Of a stretch of DNA of 64,000 nucleotides, positions 58,822 to 64,000 are shown one piece after another. The DNA is taken from positions 1 through 64,000 of the forward strand of contig CAZGQM010000001.1 of the NCBI GenBank assembly GCA_964528055.1, given 5' to 3'. The DNA is from Geoanaerobacter sp964528055. GTDB taxonomy: Bacteria; Desulfobacterota; Desulfuromonadia; Geobacterales; DSM-12255. The notes beneath the pieces were generated by a model. It saw nothing but the letters and a program-made list of their open reading frames with translations. It had not been told where the DNA came from and did not search any database. The number at the start of each line of letters is the position of its first letter. The stretch's first letter is position 1. A program made the position numbers and the translations under genes.

Positions 58822-59265
58822 ATGTCGCTGCGGGACAGATTGAACGATGAAATGAAGGATGCAATGCGGGCTAAGGATGTTCTCAAGCTCTCAGCGATCC
58901 GACTAGTTCGTTCCGTGGTGAAGAACAGGGAGATAGACCAGAAACTGGTTTTGGACGATGCAGGTATCAGTGAGGTGATTGCCTCGCTGGTCAAGCAGCG
59001 CCGTGAATCTATCAGGATGTTCGCTGAAGCGGGCAGACAAGATCTGGTTGAAAAAGAGGAACTTGAACTTTCTGTACTGCTTGGGTTCCTCCCCAATCAA
59101 CTTACCCGCGAGGAGATAGTTGAACTGGCCTCAAGGGTTATTGCCGAATGTGGCGCCCAGGGTGGCAAGGATATGGGGATGGCCATGAAGGCCCTTAAAC
59201 CGCATGTCACCGGATGTGCGGATGGCAAATTGGTCAGTGAAGTGGTCAAGCAGCTTTTAGCCTGA
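58822..59265 (+). CDS. yqeY: GatB/YqeY-domain protein
   Basis: 147 residues, all helical. SLRDRLNDEMKDAMRAKD and FLPNQLTREEIVELA are typical, and the tail after GAQGGKDMGMAMKALKP resembles the tRNA-binding end of the amidotransferase subunit GatB. It lies between rpsU and dnaG, its usual place, 5 bases after rpsU. Its role is undefined. Confidence 0.9.
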   Translation: MSLRDRLNDEMKDAMRAKDVLKLSAIRLVRSVVKNREIDQKLVLDDAGISEVIASLVKQRRESIRMFAEAGRQDLVEKEELELSVLLGFLPNQLTREEIVELASRVIAECGAQGGKDMGMAMKALKPHVTGCADGKLVSEVVKQLLA

Positions 59266-59319
59266 CCGCCGTGGTCGTCAGCTGTTTCGACGACATCGAT
59301 ATACGGAGAAAGACGAGGT

Positions 59320-59360
59320 GGGGGTGGATCATTACAGATCGCCCCTGCTTTTTCTTTTTT
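59320..59360 (+). terminator. Internal terminator/attenuator of the rpsU-rpoD operon
   Basis: GGGGG (59320-59324) and GATC pair with GATC and CCCC (to 59345) with a small internal loop, followed by a T-rich tract to 59360. It lies between yqeY and cvpA. A comparable rpsU-dnaG terminator in E. coli lowers dnaG relative to rpsU. Confidence 0.5.
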
Positions 59361-59375
59361 ATGGATATTTATTGA

Positions 59376-59891
59376 ATGCACTGGGCTACTTTTCTTGACA
59401 TTCTTCTCTGGGGTATCCTTGCAGCCTGTGCTGTCAAGGGGTTCATTAAGGGGCTCGTCAGGGAGGTCTGCGCCCTTCTCGGTGTCGTCGCCGGCGCCTG
59501 GGCTGCTTTCACCTACTACGGGTCGGTTGCCGCTGCTCTTATCAAATTTATTAAGCTGCCGCATGCTGTTGCTGTATCACTATCATTTCTCCTTATCTAC
59601 CTGGTTCTGGGGCTTCTCTTTTTCTTTGCCGGCCATCTGCTTACCGTACTGTTCAAGATTATGCTGCTTGGTTGGCTCAACCGCTGTGGAGGGATACTCT
59701 TCGGCCTCCTGCAAGGAGCTTTCCTTCTCTGTATGGTCCTGGCACTAGTGACAGCAGGGCCGGTTCCGGCAAAAGTGAAGGGTTATCTGCAGTCGTCCTC
59801 GATGTCTCGCACGTTAGCCCAGTCAGGGCGCGATATGATAGCAGGCTGGGAGGGGACGCGTCGCGCAGCCGTTAATAGTGTGCGTCATTAA
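59376..59891 (+). CDS. CvpA-family membrane protein
   Basis: 171 residues with four membrane helices (LLWGILAACAVKGFIKGLVR, VVAGAWAAFTYYG, FLLIYLVLGLLFFFAGHLL, LLQGAFLLCMVLALV). This is the CvpA fold, linked in E. coli to colicin V production and purine-gene regions. No clear ribosome site precedes ATG 59376, possibly by design after the attenuator. It lies between yqeY and dnaG. Confidence 0.82.
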   Translation: MHWATFLDILLWGILAACAVKGFIKGLVREVCALLGVVAGAWAAFTYYGSVAAALIKFIKLPHAVAVSLSFLLIYLVLGLLFFFAGHLLTVLFKIMLLGWLNRCGGILFGLLQGAFLLCMVLALVTAGPVPAKVKGYLQSSSMSRTLAQSGRDMIAGWEGTRRAAVNSVRH

Positions 59892-59921
59892 TACTAAGGA
59901 TGTGCGGGGCAATCGGCGTCG

Positions 59922-61676
59922 ATGATACCCGAAGATACAATCCGAGAGATCCGTGAACGGGCAACGATTCTTGATGTAGTCTCCGACTATGTCAGTCTCA
60001 AAAAGGCTGGGACCAATTACCAGGGACTCTGCCCATTTCATGGAGAGAAGACCCCCTCTTTCAATGTCAATCCAGGCCGTGGCATATTCCACTGTTTCGG
60101 TTGCGGTGTTGGTGGAAATGCGTTCAAATTCATAGAGATGATCGAAGGGCTTTCATTTCCTGAGGCGGTGAAATTCCTTGCTAAAAGGGTTGGAATCCAT
60201 ATCGAGGACCGGCCCCTTTCTCAGAGAGAGCTACAGCGCCGCGACGAGCGAGAGGAGTATTACCGCATAACGGAACTGGCATCCCAGTTCTACCGCTCTT
60301 TGCTGCTATCCGGTGATGAAGGGGAGCCCTGCCGCCAATACCTAGCAGAACGCGGGGTGGATCTTGCAACGGCCGAGGCATACCGCCTCGGATTTGCACC
60401 TGGAAGGTGGGACGCCCTTTGCCGCTATCTTGAACGAAGGAAGGTTCCGCTTGATCAGGTGGAGAAACTTGGTCTGGTTCGGCATCGCGAGGGGGGAGGT
60501 TACTATGACATCTTCCGAAACCGTCTGCTCTTCACCATCGCGGATTTTCATGGCCGTCCCATCGCCTTCGGCGGCAGAGTGCTGGATGATGCACTTCCTA
60601 AATACATAAATTCACCGGAATCACCCATTTACCACAAGGGTGACATCCTGTTCGGTCTCGATCTGGCCAAACAGGCCATCCGTGAAAAGGGTGCAGCCAT
60701 TATAGTTGAGGGGTATTTCGATCACCTCTCCCTTTACCAGGCTGGGGTGAAGGAGGTTGTTGCAACCTGTGGCACGGCACTGACTCCGGATCACGTGAAA
60801 CTTCTACGGCGTTACGCTGGCAGGTTTTATACCTTGTTCGATTCTGATGGTGCCGGTCAGAAGGCAACGATCAAAGCCATGGAGCTGCTCCTCCCGGAGG
60901 CAGTACCTACGTCGGTTATTGAACTGCCTGAAGGTGATGACCCCGATAGTTTTGTGAAAAGGGAGGGGGCTGATGCGTTCGCGCAACTCCTTTCCAAGGC
61001 TCGACCCGTCATAGAATATTACCTTCGTCAACTCCTTGCCAAGGGTGATGCCGGGACCATCGAGGGGAAGCGTCGGATACTGGCTGCGATACTTCCCAAT
61101 CTTCGCCTGATCACAGACCGCATACAACGACGTCTTTACGTCAGCGAGGTAGCACGTGTCCTTGGAATCGATGAGGCTGAACTCCGACGAGAGACCGGAC
61201 TTCAGGGCTTAGAGCGGAGAGAAGCAGCCACATCGCATATGGAGCTGAAGAGAACAGGCTCCGGGTCGGCTGAGATGTTGTTGATGCTTATCGCTACATA
61301 TCCCGATCTTGCTGCCAGGGCAGCAGAGAGAGAACTGATAAAGCTTCTGCCCGGACAACTCGTGCCGCTAGCCGAAGCTATTATTGCCGAGAGCAGGGGG
61401 CATGGCAGTGTTGATCTGTCAACCCTGCTGGAGCGGACAGCCGTTGCTGGCGGAAATACAAGTATGGCTGCACTTTTTGTGGACGACACCCATCTAGAAG
61501 GGATAGACCCCCACAAGGCTTTCGACCAATGCTGTGCAGCACTTGAGCGCCGGCCTCTCAAAGATCTTAAGGAGCTGGCGCGTGAACTGGCGCGGATTGA
61601 GCCGGATTCTCCCCGGTACTGCGAGTTACTTGAAGAAATTGACTCCTTGCGAAATATGAAATCGCAATTATCATAG
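59922..61676 (+). CDS. dnaG: DNA primase
   Basis: 584 residues. The CHC2 zinc finger is CPFHGEKTPSFNVNPGRG followed by HCFGCGVGGN, then the primase core with the TOPRIM segment IIVEGYFDHLSLYQAGV and TLFDSDGAGQKA. The C-terminal helicase-binding domain follows and is diverged. It makes RNA primers at the replication fork. It sits 30 bases after cvpA and 27 bases before rpoD. Confidence 0.95.
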   Translation: MIPEDTIREIRERATILDVVSDYVSLKKAGTNYQGLCPFHGEKTPSFNVNPGRGIFHCFGCGVGGNAFKFIEMIEGLSFPEAVKFLAKRVGIHIEDRPLSQRELQRRDEREEYYRITELASQFYRSLLLSGDEGEPCRQYLAERGVDLATAEAYRLGFAPGRWDALCRYLERRKVPLDQVEKLGLVRHREGGGYYDIFRNRLLFTIADFHGRPIAFGGRVLDDALPKYINSPESPIYHKGDILFGLDLAKQAIREKGAAIIVEGYFDHLSLYQAGVKEVVATCGTALTPDHVKLLRRYAGRFYTLFDSDGAGQKATIKAMELLLPEAVPTSVIELPEGDDPDSFVKREGADAFAQLLSKARPVIEYYLRQLLAKGDAGTIEGKRRILAAILPNLRLITDRIQRRLYVSEVARVLGIDEAELRRETGLQGLERREAATSHMELKRTGSGSAEMLLMLIATYPDLAARAAERELIKLLPGQLVPLAEAIIAESRGHGSVDLSTLLERTAVAGGNTSMAALFVDDTHLEGIDPHKAFDQCCAALERRPLKDLKELARELARIEPDSPRYCELLEEIDSLRNMKSQLS

Positions 61677-61703
61677 ACTTACTGACAACATTTCGAGGTA
61701 GGC

Positions 61704-63470
61704 ATGGCCAAGAAGAATATGGAAGAGATGAAGCAGCTGATCGACCTTGGGAAGGAAAAGGGGTTCCTCACGTATGATGAGGTGAATGACCTGCTGCCTC
61801 CGGATATTGTCTCGTCCGAACAGATAGACGATGTCATGAGCATGTTCGGTGAGATGGATATAGAAATTGTAGACTCTGTCCAGAAGGTTAAAATCCCCAA
61901 GGTAAAGCTCGACCTCGAAGAGGAAGAGGAGATTGAAGGGGAGCAGGAGGAGCAGGAGTTCGAACCTGGTGCCTTGGGGAGAACCAGCGACCCGGTTCGT
62001 ATGTACCTGCGAGAGATGGGTTCCGTTTCGCTCCTTACCCGTGAGGGTGAGGTAGAGATTGCAAAGCGGATCGAAGATGGCGAGCGTGATGTGGCGAGCG
62101 TTATCCTCAATACTCCGATTACAGTTAAGGAGATCCTTTCTCTGGGAGACCGGCTCAGAAAGATGCAGATCTTGCCGGCTGAGATCAGCAAAGAGGTCGA
62201 TGAAGAGGAGCAGGAGGATGAGGAAGAGCAGGAAGATGTCCATCAGATAAGACTTCTCTCGATAATTGATGAGATAAAGGAGCTCGATATTAAGATGGAG
62301 GCGCTTGCTCTGCAGCTTGAAGGGAGTCTCCCCACGGCCACCCGCAATAAGATTGTTGCTGAGCAGCAGGAGTTCAAGCAGAAGCTGGCCGAGATGGTCA
62401 GGTCACTCCGGATGAGAGACCGGCATATCGAAAAGATTGCCCATCGCCTGAAAGAGCTGGCATCCAAGGTGGAGACCATTACCCGCGAGGTTGCCGAAAT
62501 TGAGCAGGAAGGCGGCGGGATTTCATCAGTGGAATTGAATAAGCTGTTCGAGAAGATGTCCAAGGATGCTGATGCTGAGAAGAAGGGGCTTAAGAGGCTT
62601 GGAATGACCCTTGAAGACGCCCAGAAGCTGGAAAAGCGGCTGAAGGGGGTCGACCGGAAGCTCAAAAAGGTTGAGCAGGAGTCAGGATTCCATGCCAATG
62701 AACTGGCCAGCGCGATCAAGGCAATCGACGAAGGGGAGCATAAGGCCAAGCTTGCGAAGTCGGAGCTGGTTGAGGCCAACCTGAGACTCGTGGTATCCAT
62801 TGCAAAGAAGTACACCAACCGAGGGCTCCAGTTCCTCGACCTGATCCAGGAGGGGAACATCGGCCTGATGAAGGCAGTGGACAAGTTCGAGTACCAGCGT
62901 GGCTACAAATTCTCAACCTATGCAACCTGGTGGATAAGGCAGGCGATTACCCGCGCCATTGCCGACCAGGCCAGAACCATCCGGATACCGGTCCACATGA
63001 TCGAGACAATCAACAAGCTTATTCGGACCAGCCGCCAGCTGGTTCAGGAGATTGGCCGGGAGCCTTCACCGGAGGAGATTGCCGAGCGGATGCAGCTTCC
63101 TCTGGACAAGGTTCGGAAGGTTCTGAAGATAGCCAAGGAGCCGATCTCCCTAGAAACCCCCATCGGTGAAGAAGAGGATTCACACCTGGGCGATTTCATC
63201 GAGGACAAGGGGGTCGTTTCTCCCCTGGAAGCGGTTATCAAGGCCAATCTGTCCGAGCAGACCGCACGAGTTCTTTCAACTCTGACGCCGAGAGAGGAGA
63301 AGGTTCTTCGGATGCGTTTCGGCATTGGCGAGAAGAGCGACCACACCCTTGAGGAGGTTGGTCAGGATTTCGAGGTTACCAGGGAGCGAATCCGCCAGAT
63401 AGAGGCCAAGGCGCTGCGCAAACTTCGCCATCCCAGCAGGGCGAAGAAGCTTAAGAGCTTTGTGGAGTAG
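61704..63470 (+). CDS. rpoD: RNA polymerase primary sigma factor (sigma-70)
   Basis: 588 residues. Region 1.1 is at the N-terminus, followed by an acidic Glu-rich stretch (near 70-90 and again near 170-180), a non-conserved helical region, and regions 2-4. Region 2 includes FLDLIQEGNIGLMKAVDKF and FSTYATWWIRQAITRAIADQ, and region 4 contains the helix-turn-helix TLEEVGQDFEVTRERIRQIE. It directs housekeeping transcription. AGGTAGGC precedes ATG 61704. Confidence 0.97.
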   Translation: MAKKNMEEMKQLIDLGKEKGFLTYDEVNDLLPPDIVSSEQIDDVMSMFGEMDIEIVDSVQKVKIPKVKLDLEEEEEIEGEQEEQEFEPGALGRTSDPVRMYLREMGSVSLLTREGEVEIAKRIEDGERDVASVILNTPITVKEILSLGDRLRKMQILPAEISKEVDEEEQEDEEEQEDVHQIRLLSIIDEIKELDIKMEALALQLEGSLPTATRNKIVAEQQEFKQKLAEMVRSLRMRDRHIEKIAHRLKELASKVETITREVAEIEQEGGGISSVELNKLFEKMSKDADAEKKGLKRLGMTLEDAQKLEKRLKGVDRKLKKVEQESGFHANELASAIKAIDEGEHKAKLAKSELVEANLRLVVSIAKKYTNRGLQFLDLIQEGNIGLMKAVDKFEYQRGYKFSTYATWWIRQAITRAIADQARTIRIPVHMIETINKLIRTSRQLVQEIGREPSPEEIAERMQLPLDKVRKVLKIAKEPISLETPIGEEEDSHLGDFIEDKGVVSPLEAVIKANLSEQTARVLSTLTPREEKVLRMRFGIGEKSDHTLEEVGQDFEVTRERIRQIEAKALRKLRHPSRAKKLKSFVE

Positions 63471-63480
63471 TTTATCGGCT

Positions 63481-63595
63481 TCGCCAAAAGTCCATCTGCT
63501 GCGTTACGCTCAATCTTCGTCACTGCGACGTAGCCTCAGGCTACGACTCGTTCCTCAGATTTCGCAAGCCTTGCATATGGAACTTTTTGCTGTGA
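63481..63595. repeat. Large imperfect palindromic intergenic repeat, copy 2
   Basis: Outer arms begin AAAAGTCCAT and end ATGGAACTTTT. The core CGTAGCC-TCA-GGCTACG (63529-63545) is perfect. The layout and several short blocks match the element at 140-276. It starts 10 bases after the rpoD stop and has no coding potential. Confidence 0.6.
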
Positions 63596-63626
63596 CGTTG
63601 CAAAATTGATTTCATTCGATACATAA

Positions 63627-63663
63627 AATAAAGGCCGCACCGGGTAATCGGGCGGCCTTTATT
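63627..63663. terminator. Bidirectional terminator between rpoD and the PilT-like gene
   Basis: AATAAAGGCCGC and GCGGCCTTTATT form a perfect 12-bp stem whose ends supply a T-rich tail in both directions. It lies midway between the two convergent genes. Confidence 0.85.
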
Positions 63664-63682
63664 GGTATCTCCGGGAAGAAGG

Positions 63683-64000
63683 CTAATTGTCGAATACGAG
63701 TTTGCGTTCGAAATCCATGGAGTGAGTCAGGCGCTTTGCGTCCTCTATGTTGATGAGATCCTGCTTGTAAAGCTGGAGCAGATGTAGATCCAGTGTCTGC
63801 ATCTGGTAGAGGGAGTGGCCGTTTTCGATGTGTTTCTCGATCTCATCGAGACGGCCTTCGCGTATGCAGGCCTGGATCGTGGTCGTGGATCGCATTATCT
63901 CGACAACCGGAAGGATATTCTCTCCGGTCTTGTCCTTGATGAGCCTTAGAGAGATGGTTGCAACCAGTATGTCTGCCAGCCTCTGACGGATGATCTCCTG
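63683..64000 (-). CDS. PilT-like twitching-motility ATPase, C-terminal part (runs off the window)
   Basis: The last 105 residues are inside the window. They match the C-terminus of the PilT/PilU retraction ATPases: RQRLADILVATISLRLIKD, PVVEIMRSTTTIQACIREGR and QMQTLDLHLLQLYKQDLI, where PilT has PAVEVM, TIRD and GMQTFDQ. The frame is open to the end of the sequence with no upstream stop, so this is an incomplete gene rather than a 70-residue protein starting at the internal ATG 63895. PilT and PilU cannot be separated from this part. Confidence 0.85.
   Translation of the reverse strand, partial: QEIIRQRLADILVATISLRLIKDKTGENILPVVEIMRSTTTIQACIREGRLDEIEKHIENGHSLYQMQTLDLHLLQLYKQDLINIEDAKRLTHSMDFERKLVFDN

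Noticed and set aside
1..64000. CRISPR arrays, prophage, rRNA operons or insertion sequences
   Set aside because: No regularly spaced repeats, phage structural genes, rRNA sequence or transposase genes were seen on either strand.

Overview
The window looks like a chromosome segment from a Geobacter-type member of the Desulfuromonadales (Geobacteraceae, Geobacter/Geotalea-like). Reasons: a periplasmic octaheme c-type cytochrome next to a DUF3373 outer-membrane barrel, two sigma-54 activators with -24/-12 promoters, a selenocysteine tRNA with selA, the short form of HisG, PilZ and PilT-like proteins, and the gene order rho-rpmE-thyX-yqhQ-prfA-prmC-murA-his. Genus is inferred from gene content; no database search was possible.

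Layout. 1-2.2 kb: the first 18 codons of sucC, a large palindromic intergenic repeat, and a CoA-acylating aldehyde dehydrogenase divergent from an AcoR-type sigma-54 activator (to 4.3 kb); both have candidate -24/-12 promoters. 4.6-11.2 kb: a TetR repressor with an RND efflux operon (adaptor, pump, outer-membrane channel) and two matching operator palindromes. 11.9-17.0 kb: a candidate electron-transfer cluster (leader ORF, DUF3373 barrel, small periplasmic protein, octaheme cytochrome, triple rhodanese with a haem motif) closed by a terminator. 17.4-28 kb: mixed accessory genes, including a frameshifted pirin, a B12-type radical SAM protein, tRNA-Sec, an NlpC/P60 peptidase, cardiolipin synthase, a K+ channel and a GntR regulator.

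28.3-34.2 kb: selA, ispD, ispF, glnS, cysS. 34.2-37 kb: an unusual sigma-54 activator whose sensor half is a [FeFe]-hydrogenase-like iron-sulfur module. Just downstream lies a ribbon-helix-helix gene preceded by an excellent -24/-12 promoter and a perfect inverted repeat at enhancer distance; I consider this the most interesting part of the window. 37-43 kb (minus strand): lipoprotein, pgeF, rluD, then an operon of a PilZ protein, an HtrA-type lipoprotein protease and two uncharacterised genes. 43-45.3 kb: elbB, an OmpW-like porin and a small membrane protein.

45.4-63.5 kb is housekeeping: rho, rpmE, thyX, yqhQ, prfA, prmC, murA, hisGDCBHAFE with overlapping genes, and a macromolecular-synthesis operon rpsU-yqeY-cvpA-dnaG-rpoD with a clear sigma-70 promoter and an internal terminator. 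A second large palindromic repeat and a bidirectional terminator separate rpoD from the 3' end of a PilT-like ATPase gene that runs off the window.
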